Shown here: one piece after another, positions 1 through 7,567 of the stretch | Layout: every line of letters begins with the position of its first letter | Numbering within the stretch: the first letter of the stretch is position 1 | Assembly (NCBI GenBank): GCA_964402975.1 | Contig: CAYOEM010000003.1 | Location: 124,001-188,000 of the forward strand | DNA from: CAMDKS01 sp964402975 | GTDB lineage: Bacteria; Bdellovibrionota_B; Oligoflexia; Oligoflexales; RGVZ01 | DNA: 64,000 nt | Reading direction: 5' to 3' | The notes under the pieces: generated by a model | Told to the model about the DNA's origin: nothing | The model's database searches: none | What the model saw: the letters and a program-made list of their open reading frames with translations, nothing else | Position numbers and translations under genes: made by a program

Positions 1-354
1 GGACCTGGTGAAATCATCGTTGTTGGTTTGGGTGACCGCATGGTTATTTCTGAACAGGCGGAGATTTGGACCATACGAGGTGTTCTTAGTGATGGCCGTG
101 TTTTGGAAGACGCTGTTGGTGAGATTTCATTTGTTATGATCCCTGGCCAATTTCAACCGGCCACAGCGGTTGTGGGTTTCATTGCACCCCATTCCCCACA
201 CGTATTGGGCATCAGCGAGGACACAATTTGGCCTCAGTTACGTGCCATGATATCCCAGCTTGGTTATGATCTTGACGGCTTCTACGTGTCGATGTCGATT
301 AATGGTCGCCCCTTTAATCGACGCGAAATAGCAGATAACAACAAAAGCCGCTAG
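1..354 (+). CDS. Hypothetical protein, 5' end cut by window edge
   Basis: The frame is open from base 1, so the gene probably begins left of the window. A TTG at 28 is the first possible start inside it, which would give 108 residues. The visible part is a compact soluble sequence with alternating hydrophobic and polar residues and no signal peptide or membrane segment. I recognise no family. It ends in a TAG that lies inside a perfect hairpin, so transcription probably stops there. Confidence 0.5.
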   Translation, partial: GPGEIIVVGLGDRMVISEQAEIWTIRGVLSDGRVLEDAVGEISFVMIPGQFQPATAVVGFIAPHSPHVLGISEDTIWPQLRAMISQLGYDLDGFYVSMSINGRPFNRREIADNNKSR

Positions 355-368
355 ATTAGCGGCTTCTA
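346..368 (+). terminator. Hairpin terminator after the left-edge gene
   Basis: An 8-bp perfect stem (AGCCGCTA / TAGCGGCT) with a 3-nt loop overlaps the stop codon of the left-edge gene. The U-tract is weak (TTCTATGTAT), so this is a probable rather than certain intrinsic terminator. Confidence 0.5.
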
Positions 369-433
369 TGTATCAAATGCACAGAACGTAAATTTCGACA
401 CCTTTGGTGCAAACCATCGTGTAAGACAGCTAT

Positions 434-958
434 TTAATGCTTAATACTGTCAGGTCGAAGAAAGAAAAGGGGTATTCTCGAACTAAACTCGGCCCCTTTT
501 ACAGTTTGGAAATGGTACCAGCCGCGCATGTTACCTGTGGGTGTTCTGAGCGGACAGCCGCTCGTATACTGGTAACTCTGGCCCGGTTGTATCCATGGCT
601 GCTCACCGACAACGCCGTCACCCTCAACCGTATCCAGAAACCCCGTGCCATCCGTAATTAGCCACGTTCTGCCGAGCAGCTGAACCGGTGCGGTTGCGTT
701 ATTCGTAATGGTGACGTGATATGCATAGGAGAAAAAAAATTGATCCGGACTCGACCTTTCCGGAAGAAATTCTGGAACGACACGGACCGTAATATCATTT
801 GATGTGACCTGCCAGCCGAAAAGACCATCGGGTCTCTTCTGGCCAAGGGTGCTTCCTATGGTGGGCTGGGTCGACTGACTATGTGAATCGGTATTTTGCA
901 ACGGGTCGCCTCTTAAGGTTCCTTCGATGGACTGACCTTCTGACCCATGTTCTGCCAA
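434..958 (-). CDS. apaG: ApaG domain protein (DUF525)
   Basis: A 174-residue protein. Residues from about 50 to the end match the ApaG/DUF525 beta-sandwich: a VTSNDITVRVVPEFLPERS-like start, then VVGEQPWIQPGQSYQYTSG and the TPTGNMRGWYHF signature. ApaG proteins are small immunoglobulin-like cytosolic proteins linked to Co/Mg resistance and to ApaH-related nucleotide metabolism; the molecular role is unsettled. The first 45-50 residues are a Ser/Gln-rich low-complexity extension absent from the roughly 125-residue E. coli protein. If the true start were internal this tail would disappear, but I see no better start. It stands alone, transcribed leftwards, 190 bp from the lipid operon. Confidence 0.85.
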   Translation of the reverse strand: MAEHGSEGQSIEGTLRGDPLQNTDSHSQSTQPTIGSTLGQKRPDGLFGWQVTSNDITVRVVPEFLPERSSPDQFFFSYAYHVTITNNATAPVQLLGRTWLITDGTGFLDTVEGDGVVGEQPWIQPGQSYQYTSGCPLRTPTGNMRGWYHFQTVKGAEFSSRIPLFFLRPDSIKH

Positions 959-1083
959 AAAATACCGTCACCTGTCGACAATAAAAGCGGGCGAGTCTTG
1001 CGGCAGATTGCGCTAAAACGCCTAATTGACCCCAAAAGCTTAAGATCCGACCAATAATTCTAAGTTGGTATGCAAATTTGAAT

Positions 1084-1130
1084 AAAAAAACACGCTTCGG
1101 CCTCGTCTTTCGATCGGACCAAAGCGCGTT
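1084..1130 (-). terminator. Strong intrinsic terminator of the accessory lipid operon
   Basis: Read on the minus strand, a 14-bp stem with wobbles (AACGCGCTTTGGTC pairing with GGCCGAAGCGTGTT) is followed by seven T. It lies 19 bp after the stop of the acyl-reductase-like gene and closes the six-gene leftward operon. Confidence 0.8.
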
Positions 1131-1148
1131 GGGGCTATTATCTACAAA

Positions 1149-2312
1149 TTAGCTTTGTAGATGCGGGTTGCGATACTGGAACTCAGGCATACGGAGCTTG
1201 CGGCCCCATTTGCTCTCAGTACAGTAGGCAAGAATCGCTTTACCATAGGCTTTCCAGTGCGGTGCAGGGATTGCTCCGAGCGACCTAAGGAATGCCGTTG
1301 ACTTGCGGTTATCGAATACAACGTTCGTACCGGAAAGGTAGTCATTGTAAACGGCCGCTAGTTCACACGTTCTCCAGAAATCTTCGGACATTAATCGGCG
1401 CAGCCAAGTTCCGCGAAGAAGCTTGAATACCCAGACCGGGATTAAAGGACGACGTTGAATATTTGTCTGCTCGAATGCGTCGTTAAGAAGTTCGTCGATG
1501 CGAACGCCTTTTTCGGCGCCGGCAGTCAGATAGAATGTCTTACCGAGGCTCTTACGAGTCATCATGATCTTGTACATTGAGTTGGCGACGAAGTCGACCG
1601 GGACAATGTCCAAGCGTGCCTTGCGGCTGCAAGGAACAAACGGGATGATGTTTTTCGAGAGAAGTTGTAGCGGCCAGTACAGCACTTTGAAGTGCGGGGT
1701 GAAGCCGTTACGTGAGTCACCAACCACGATCGACGGACGATAAATCGTTGTAGGTAAAATTTGTTTGTAGTCACGAACAAGAAGCTCTGCTTCGAACTTG
1801 CTTTGCTCGTATGCATTAGCGAAGCTCTGCGAACGATCTAAGTCGTCCTCAGTTACAACGCCTGACTTCGTACCAGCGACGAAGGCCGTCGAGACGTAGT
1901 CGAATCTCTCTAGTTTGCCTTTTTCACGGCAAACTACAGCTAAATCGAGCAACTTACGGGTTCCCTCGACGTTGATGCGTCGTGATTCCTCAATCGGAGC
2001 AGCAAAGTCAGTGCTTGCGCCGATATGAAGGATGTGAGTACAAGAGTTCTCCAGACGCTCGCGGGTAGCGGAGTCTAGGCCCATAGCGTCTAGCGTCAAG
2101 TCGCCAGCAACTACTTCCATTTTAGACATCGCGAATTCGCGGTCATTGGGCGCAAAAACTTTTTCTACGAGGCTATTTAAGCGCTCGTTGGCCGGCTGCT
2201 TCGGTGAGTCCCGAAGTAGTAATAAAATCTTTTTGACTTTGTTGTCGCGAACTAGACTTGGTAGCATTGCTGCTCCCAGGAATCCGCTTCCACCTGTAAC
2301 TAGAATTTCCAT
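1149..2312 (-). CDS. Extended SDR, thioester/fatty acyl reductase-like
   Basis: A 387-residue NAD(P)-binding SDR. The N-terminal Rossmann motif is GGSGFLG (residues 7-13). The catalytic pair is Y168 and K172 in YEQSK, and the text around residues 60-115 resembles the NAD_binding_4 (male-sterility/thioester reductase) family. Members of that family reduce acyl thioesters to aldehydes or alcohols, so a chain-release reductase is the natural reading at the end of this operon. A sugar-epimerase-like role cannot be excluded from sequence alone. A clear ribosome binding site (GGGAGG) precedes the ATG, 69 bp after the Cys-less ketosynthase gene. It is the last gene of the operon, just before the terminator. 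Confidence 0.75.
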   Translation of the reverse strand: MEILVTGGSGFLGAAMLPSLVRDNKVKKILLLLRDSPKQPANERLNSLVEKVFAPNDREFAMSKMEVVAGDLTLDAMGLDSATRERLENSCTHILHIGASTDFAAPIEESRRINVEGTRKLLDLAVVCREKGKLERFDYVSTAFVAGTKSGVVTEDDLDRSQSFANAYEQSKFEAELLVRDYKQILPTTIYRPSIVVGDSRNGFTPHFKVLYWPLQLLSKNIIPFVPCSRKARLDIVPVDFVANSMYKIMMTRKSLGKTFYLTAGAEKGVRIDELLNDAFEQTNIQRRPLIPVWVFKLLRGTWLRRLMSEDFWRTCELAAVYNDYLSGTNVVFDNRKSTAFLRSLGAIPAPHWKAYGKAILAYCTESKWGRKLRMPEFQYRNPHLQS

Positions 2313-2381
2313 GTTTGCCTCCCGTTTGCCCCGTAAAAACGATTATATTCACTGCACAAGAATGCATTAAAACACTTAAAC

Positions 2382-3563
2382 TTATTCCATCTCTACGATC
2401 ATGCAGGAGTACTCTCCCCATGATGATGACCGCAATACAACAGCGGTTCGCTTGCCTGCATTAAACTCACCACCAGTTTTTGCCTTGGAGGTGCTAGGAA
2501 CTGCCTTTTTTGCATAACAGCTGGATAAGAAGGCGATCTCAGCTAAGCCGCCAGCTTCCATCATGTTTCCCCAACGAGTTGCCGTTGATGCAACGGCAGG
2601 CTTATTGGTGCCGCTCCAGATCGAGTCGATTGCAGTTTGTTCTGCGTTGTCGACTGATGGGAGGCCAGACCCAGACGTCATCACAATGCCGATGTCACTT
2701 GGTTGAATCTTAGCATTGGCCAAGGTCTGCTTGATCAGGTCAGTCAGAACTGGACTCTGTGAATTGGTCTTATAAGGACCCATGGCATCGGTTGCAGCTG
2801 CGCAAGCAACCACCTTACAGATGGTCTTTGCGCCGCGTTTTGTTGCGTTGGCACGCGTTTCGAGGGTGGCAAAAGCCGCGCCCTCGGCAATCGGTGTGCC
2901 ATCGTAAAGGCCACGCTGTTTCATGGAGGAGATAAACTCCTTGTTGGAGTGAGCGGTGTATCCGCCCACGACAGCGCAGTCAAGTCGGCCAAGGCGAAGG
3001 GCGCGAGTGGCGCCCATAACCGCCATGTGAGAGCTCGTTTCCATAGTCGTATAGTTCGAGTTCGGACCGCGAGCGTCTAAAGTTTTTGCTCCATAGCACA
3101 AGACGTTGTTAGGAAGACCTGTGAGAAGAGTCGTAGGACTCGCTGATCGGAAGTTCTCACCAAAAGCCTTTTCGTTGAGGACGCCATATGAGTCTACAGA
3201 AGCCATAACGGCTTCACTATAGTTATGAAGGTCAACACACGAAGAGGGGGGGGCTCCAACATAGAGTCCTGTACGATCAGGATTGATCGTTTGTGCAGAT
3301 ATCCCTGAGTTTTTAAGACAATCTTCCATGGCGACTAAGCCCAAAACGTCACGGTGGGATACAGCTTTTACGACCTTGCGGTCAGTAAGATGGGGTGCTG
3401 GATTAAAACCCACGACTTTGTAATCTTCGGAAGTCTTTTTTGCATTCTCTTGATCAAATGACTGGACGTTGGCTTCAGTTCCGAGGCCAGTTGCTGTGAG
3501 CATGCCGACACCAGTAACGACAATGTCATCTGATTTTTGATTTGTATTCGTCGTAGTAGTCAT
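2382..3563 (-). CDS. Ketosynthase-like protein without catalytic residues (chain-length-factor type)
   Basis: A 393-residue thiolase-fold protein of the beta-ketoacyl-ACP synthase II family. Aligned with the neighbouring ketosynthase, the nucleophile motif TACASSG reads TMETSSH here, so the Cys is replaced by E175. The NAHGTS and GHLISAAG histidine motifs are also lost (TSGSGLP and TRWGNMMEAGG). It therefore cannot condense by the normal mechanism. Its position, 3 nt after the stop of the active ketosynthase with its GGAGAG ribosome site inside that gene's last codons, points to translational coupling and a heterodimer. This resembles KS/CLF pairs of type II polyketide synthases, where the Cys is usually Gln. 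The Glu is unusual. Confidence 0.85.
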   Translation of the reverse strand: MTTTTNTNQKSDDIVVTGVGMLTATGLGTEANVQSFDQENAKKTSEDYKVVGFNPAPHLTDRKVVKAVSHRDVLGLVAMEDCLKNSGISAQTINPDRTGLYVGAPPSSCVDLHNYSEAVMASVDSYGVLNEKAFGENFRSASPTTLLTGLPNNVLCYGAKTLDARGPNSNYTTMETSSHMAVMGATRALRLGRLDCAVVGGYTAHSNKEFISSMKQRGLYDGTPIAEGAAFATLETRANATKRGAKTICKVVACAAATDAMGPYKTNSQSPVLTDLIKQTLANAKIQPSDIGIVMTSGSGLPSVDNAEQTAIDSIWSGTNKPAVASTATRWGNMMEAGGLAEIAFLSSCYAKKAVPSTSKAKTGGEFNAGKRTAVVLRSSSWGEYSCMIVEME

Positions 3564-3566
3564 GAC

Positions 3567-4820
3567 TTAGACTCTCCTCGCAATAAGTGAGGTGTTAGAT
3601 CCACCAAATCCGACCGAGTTAGACAGTGCATAAGAACTTGTCATCGGTGTCGGTGTCGTCGGTGTTACGTTAATTTCACAGGCTGGGTCCTGAGATTTAA
3701 GGTTAGTCGACGGAGGATATACCTGATGTTTTAGCGCCAACATGGCGACAGCAAATTCAATCGCACCAGCAGCAGAGATTAAGTGCCCCGTTGTACTCTT
3801 TGTACTTGACACTTTTGTAGGACAGCTAGACTTATCGAAAACCTTACTGATGGCAAGGGATTCAACCTTGTCATTCAAATTAGTTGAAGTCCCGTGTGCG
3901 TTAATATAGCCAACTTCATGTGCTTTGATACCAGCGTCATCGAGAGCCATTTGCATAGATTCAATTACGCCGCGACCTTCGGGGTGAAGGTCAGTGATTC
4001 GATATGCTGACTCCGTAACGCCGTAACCGCAGATTTCTCCAAGAATGGTTGCACCACGAGCTTTAGCGTGCTCGTACTCTTCGAAAACGAGCATGCAGGC
4101 ACCTTCGCCGAGTACGAAACCATCACGGTCAACGTCGAATGGACGTGATGCCTGGGAAGGATCGCTGACTCGAGTTGAAAGAGCTCCAAGTAAACAGAAC
4201 CCAGCCATTTGGAATGGGTTGATCATGCAGTCGGCGCCACCTGTCATAACCACGTCATATTCACCAGTGGCAATCATTTCGTAGGCTTCGCCAAGTGCCT
4301 GCCCAGAAGAAGCGCAGGCAGTGTGAATGGTCGAAGCTGCACCTTTAGCTTCCAATAGATTGGAAATCATGGCTGTGAGGGTGTTTGGGAAGTTTTTTCT
4401 GTGTTCCAAGGTGAACGCATCACCTTCAAGCTTGTCAGTCAAGTAAACACTGTGCTGCCAAGCTAGGTTAGTGCTTCCAACGCCTACGCCCAGACAAACT
4501 GCGGTCTTAAGAGGGTTTAGTTTGTCATTTTTGAGAATCTTTGCCTGGGTGGCAGCTTCGATAGCCGAATTCCAGGCGAATCGTCCCGCGCGATTTAGCA
4601 TCCCCGCGTTGGGATTGCCTTCTAAGCCCATTGTATTAAGTTTGAAATCCTTAACTTGGTATGCAAAGTTTGTTGGAAATTTTTCCGCGTCGAAAATCTC
4701 GACGGGACCGACATTCTTTTTGCCTTCAATGATGCCGTTCCAAGTGTCATTCATAGTGTTACCAGCTGGGGTTACAGCTCCCATTCCGGTGATCACTACT
4801 CTTTTCTTGTTGGTTTTCAT
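3567..4820 (-). CDS. Active beta-ketoacyl-ACP synthase (FabF-type)
   Basis: A 417-residue ketosynthase with every catalytic residue present: C169 in TACASSG, H309 in NAHGTST, K341 in SSTKSTTGH and H346 in GHLISAAG. The C-terminal SNSVGFGGSN loop is typical of FabF/KAS II. It would condense malonyl-ACP with the growing acyl chain in the cytosol. The start is ATG with AAGGGG upstream. It sits between the dehydratase gene (44 bp upstream) and the Cys-less homologue (3 bp downstream). The symbol is left empty because this looks like an accessory-pathway paralogue rather than the housekeeping fabF. Confidence 0.9.
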   Translation of the reverse strand: MKTNKKRVVITGMGAVTPAGNTMNDTWNGIIEGKKNVGPVEIFDAEKFPTNFAYQVKDFKLNTMGLEGNPNAGMLNRAGRFAWNSAIEAATQAKILKNDKLNPLKTAVCLGVGVGSTNLAWQHSVYLTDKLEGDAFTLEHRKNFPNTLTAMISNLLEAKGAASTIHTACASSGQALGEAYEMIATGEYDVVMTGGADCMINPFQMAGFCLLGALSTRVSDPSQASRPFDVDRDGFVLGEGACMLVFEEYEHAKARGATILGEICGYGVTESAYRITDLHPEGRGVIESMQMALDDAGIKAHEVGYINAHGTSTNLNDKVESLAISKVFDKSSCPTKVSSTKSTTGHLISAAGAIEFAVAMLALKHQVYPPSTNLKSQDPACEINVTPTTPTPMTSSYALSNSVGFGGSNTSLIARRV

Positions 4821-4864
4821 GTTTTTGCCCCTTTTGATTCAGCCTAGTATCTTCGAGTCTCGTC

Positions 4865-5716
4865 TTATTGGCTTTGGCGGTAGCGGTACCGCCCTCTTAA
4901 AATTCGTTTGTCATTCACCAATATTTCAGAAACTGTTTCGAACTCATTACCATTGGCCTCGGTGACTTTTATTTGGATGACTGCAGTGTCACCTGGCCTA
5001 ATGAAAGACTTAATTTTAAGATCCTGAACGGCGATCGGCTGGATGGTGGCTGGTTTTGACGCATCTTTTGTCATCATGCGCCTTGTAGCTTCAGCAATCA
5101 TCTCGTTGATTACGACAATCGGAGTTACGGGGAACCTTGGAAAGTGATCTGGATAGAAGGGCTCAGTCGTGTGCATCACTCTAGCCGCTTTGATCGACTT
5201 GCCTGGTTCTACTTCAAGAACTTGATCCACTAGACCAGCAAAGTTAAACGCATCACCAGCAGGGTTTGCCGGTAAACCACCAGCGCTTAATGTTTCGAAG
5301 CGCTTACGGGTCACTTCTGGGTCTTCGAGTTCTGACAGCGGCATAAAATATCCGCCGCATTCTTTTATCTCGACCACGGTCTTGCCGCCAACTTTGGCGG
5401 TGCCGGAAAATATGAAAGAGTCTTCACTACGATTTGAAATCCATGCTTCCAGGTCTACTGTACCAGGAGCAGGGATCGAGCCACTTAAGTCGATTTGACT
5501 AGCAAACAAGAATACAGGACGGCCAGTGAATTTATTGTCACGTAAAGCCATCCATGAAACGAGCTGTCCAACTGCTTCGGAGACCACACTCGTGCTGATT
5601 TCAGTTTTATTTTCAGAGGTAGTACGACGCCAAGGCTCACCGGCGGAAAAATCCACCTGGCCTTTGATTTTTTCTCCAGTGATGTCCTGGATTCGACTGA
5701 CAAATAAGAATCTCAT
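4865..5716 (-). CDS. Double-hotdog dehydratase-like protein (FabA/FabZ-type motif)
   Basis: About 283 residues from an ATG with AAAGGA upstream; an in-frame start at 5755 is possible but lacks such a site. The C-terminal half has FYPDHFPRFPVTPIVVINEM, which matches the FabA/FabZ signature (FFxGHFPxxPxxPGV) with the active-site His kept but the usual Gly of PGV replaced by Ile. The N-terminal half looks like a second, degenerate hotdog fold with no His motif. This suggests a fused double-hotdog 3-hydroxyacyl-ACP dehydratase. A thioesterase is the main alternative. The operon position between the ACP and ketosynthase genes supports a chain-elongation role. Confidence 0.7.
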   Translation of the reverse strand: MRFLFVSRIQDITGEKIKGQVDFSAGEPWRRTTSENKTEISTSVVSEAVGQLVSWMALRDNKFTGRPVFLFASQIDLSGSIPAPGTVDLEAWISNRSEDSFIFSGTAKVGGKTVVEIKECGGYFMPLSELEDPEVTRKRFETLSAGGLPANPAGDAFNFAGLVDQVLEVEPGKSIKAARVMHTTEPFYPDHFPRFPVTPIVVINEMIAEATRRMMTKDASKPATIQPIAVQDLKIKSFIRPGDTAVIQIKVTEANGNEFETVSEILVNDKRILRGRYRYRQSQ

Positions 5717-5778
5717 AACGCTAATCCTTTTCCACTGCCGCCAACACAACGCCAACTAAGAGAGCCTGCTTCAGAATG

Positions 5779-5808
5779 GGCGGGCTAGGCCCGAAGGCCT
5801 AGCTCGCC
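5779..5808 (-). promoter_or_regulatory. Intra-operon hairpin with UUCG loop between ACP and dehydratase genes
   Basis: In the minus-strand RNA a 13-position stem with one A-C mismatch closes on a C(UUCG)G tetraloop, a very stable RNA hairpin type. No U-tract follows, so it is unlikely to be a plain terminator. It lies 18 bp after the ACP stop codon and 62 bp before the next start. Such hairpins often protect the upstream message 3' end, which would raise the level of ACP relative to the enzymes. That role is inferred. Confidence 0.6.
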
Positions 5809-5825
5809 AGAGAGGAAAGGGTCGA

Positions 5826-6263
5826 TTAAACCGTTGCGGTGGCAGCTTTCGCTTCACCAGCGTTGGTCGTGCTCGTCGAAGAATCTCCGAGTTGCTCCGC
5901 TACCATACGCTCGAAGGTCGCTACCGAGAACAAGGTTGGGATATCCTTGACTCGAAGACCCGGCTTGATTTTTTCAGCCGAAACTTCGGGCATGATCGTA
6001 CGAAGACGAGCAAGACCTTTTTCTTGCAGTACGCCTTGTACTTCGAACTCGCCATCAGCAAGGTCGCCACGAGCTTTTTGCTCGATTTCACCTTTCGGAA
6101 GTTTAATTCCGAAGGTTTTTTCCAGACGGAAAACGATATCGAGGAAGTCGATACTTTCCGCGCCTAGGTCGGCCATCAGGTTGGCGTCACGAGTGACTTG
6201 CTCTTTTTCACAGTAAAGAGCCTCAACGATGATGTCCTGGATTTTTTCGAATGTTGATTGCAT
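5826..6263 (-). CDS. AcpXL-like long acyl carrier protein
   Basis: 145 residues from the ATG at 6263, preceded by AAAGGAAG; a longer 170-residue form has no supporting ribosome site. The phosphopantetheine site is S37 in DLGAESIDFLD. From memory, the following text FLDIVFRLEKTFGIKLP resembles rhizobial AcpXL, the specialised carrier for very long hydroxy fatty acids of lipid A, more than housekeeping AcpP. A usual ACP is about 80 residues and AcpXL about 92. Here roughly 50-60 extra residues follow, containing a second hydrophobic segment (VKDIPTLFSVATFERMVAEQ) and a Ser/Thr/Ala tail. Located between the reductase and dehydratase genes. Confidence 0.85.
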   Translation of the reverse strand: MQSTFEKIQDIIVEALYCEKEQVTRDANLMADLGAESIDFLDIVFRLEKTFGIKLPKGEIEQKARGDLADGEFEVQGVLQEKGLARLRTIMPEVSAEKIKPGLRVKDIPTLFSVATFERMVAEQLGDSSTSTTNAGEAKAATATV

Positions 6264-6354
6264 GATGTACTTCCTTTCTTGCCTTTTACCTAATTTAAGT
6301 AATTGAACCCTTGCCCCTATCGTTTCAACCGCGAGCATCCCCGCCAGTTGTAAC

Positions 6355-7104
6355 TTACAATTTAATACCGCCGTCGATGTGCACGACTTCGCCCGTCATA
6401 TATGACGTCAGGTCGGAAGCTAGAAACACCGCCATGTTTGCGATATCCTCTGGCTTACCGAAACGTTTCAGCAAAACGCTTTGGAGAATTTGATCTCCCG
6501 CCGCATCTCTTACGTCTTTGCTCATCTCGGTCTCAATAACTCCAGGTGCTATACAGTTGACTCGAATGTTTCTGGGAGCCAACTCCACGGCCAATGCCTT
6601 CGTCATCGTCTCAATGCCGCCTTTGGAGGCTGCATAGTTGACCTGACCCCGACCGGGGCGCGACGCCGCAACTGACGATACGTTAATGATGTTTCCAGAC
6701 CTCTTGCGCATCATTTGACGGCTTACAGCCCGGGTTACGTAGAATGCACCGCCAAGGTTCGTATTAATGACGTCTTGCCAGCCTGCATCTTCCATAGCCA
6801 TCATCAGGTCGTCTTTAACGATACCTGCATTGTTAATGAGAACGTCGATTGGACCATGCTCGGCTTCCAGCGCCGCAACGCCGTCGTCAACTTCCTTGGA
6901 GTTGCGGACGTCCATTTTGCAGGCGTGAGCCTTAAGTCCCTGAGATTTCAAGCCTCCGACAAAATCGTCGGCAGCCGATTTATTACTAACATAGGTGGCA
7001 ATAACCGTAGCTCCAGCTTTTGCCAAAGCCTCCGTCATGGCGCGACCAATACCTCGCACTCCGCCCGTGATCAGGACGTTTTTACCTTGTAGAGATACTT
7101 GCAT
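6355..7104 (-). CDS. fabG: 3-oxoacyl-ACP reductase (FabG-type SDR)
   Basis: 249 residues from the ATG at 7104, preceded by AGGAGGCGG. A classical SDR: cofactor motif TGGVRGIG (13-20), NNAG (91-94), and catalytic S144, Y157 and K161 in the usual spacing. The C-terminal MTGEVVHIDGG is typical of FabG. It reduces 3-ketoacyl-ACP to 3-hydroxyacyl-ACP with NADPH. It is the promoter-proximal gene of the accessory lipid operon, so it may be a pathway-specific paralogue rather than the housekeeping enzyme. Confidence 0.88.
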   Translation of the reverse strand: MQVSLQGKNVLITGGVRGIGRAMTEALAKAGATVIATYVSNKSAADDFVGGLKSQGLKAHACKMDVRNSKEVDDGVAALEAEHGPIDVLINNAGIVKDDLMMAMEDAGWQDVINTNLGGAFYVTRAVSRQMMRKRSGNIINVSSVAASRPGRGQVNYAASKGGIETMTKALAVELAPRNIRVNCIAPGVIETEMSKDVRDAAGDQILQSVLLKRFGKPEDIANMAVFLASDLTSYMTGEVVHIDGGIKL

Positions 7105-7500
7105 TGGACCGCCTCCTGTTACCACACCGCTTCTAACCACTCAACTTCAGCTACTTCGCACTTTTGGGGTTTTCTCCCCCGATGTTTGACTGTTTACGGG
7201 ATAAGCAGATCGGTTGCAAGCATAAAATGATTTTAGGAGTGATTACATATGATTATATTTTATTAGAACTAGGTGAGACATTCTAAAAATGAGAATTTGA
7301 TGAGAAGGGATTTGGTATCAAAAGTATACCAACCCCTTGAAATTCCTGGCGCGCTCTATAGGTCAAATTGAATTTTTTTATATTTATTTTTTAAGGAAAT
7401 TAGGTGGTTACGGGAAAAAAATAATGGTTTTTTATGAAATATTAAAGAACCCTAATTGCCGAATTTATTTGCGTATGTCACTGAATTTTATGGAACTATA
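7105..7500 (-). promoter_or_regulatory. AT-rich intergenic region, presumed promoter region of the lipid operon
   Basis: About 400 bp without a convincing gene, clearly more AT-rich than its surroundings between about 7200 and 7500. A TATAAT occurs on the minus strand at 7252-7257, about 150 bp before the fabG start, but no good -35 element stands at the usual distance. The length and AT content suggest regulation by a DNA-binding protein. No operator repeat was recognised. Confidence 0.35.
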
Positions 7501-7501
7501 A

Positions 7502-7542
7502 ACAAAAAGAGGTGCCCGATCGTTCGGACACCGCTTTTTTTT
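7502..7542 (-). terminator. Terminator of fabI (bidirectional shape)
   Basis: The stem GGTG-C-CCGA pairs with TCGG-A-CACC around a TCGT loop, with one mismatch. There is an A-run before it and a T-run after it, so it can act in both directions. It follows the fabI stop codon on the minus strand and insulates the lipid operon from fabI. Confidence 0.75.
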
Positions 7543-7567
7543 GAACCAATTAAAGGGCAAATCAAGA

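Noticed and set aside
5839..6216. 125-residue open frame opposite the ACP gene
   Set aside because: Antisense to a clear acyl carrier protein; no ribosome site or recognisable domain.
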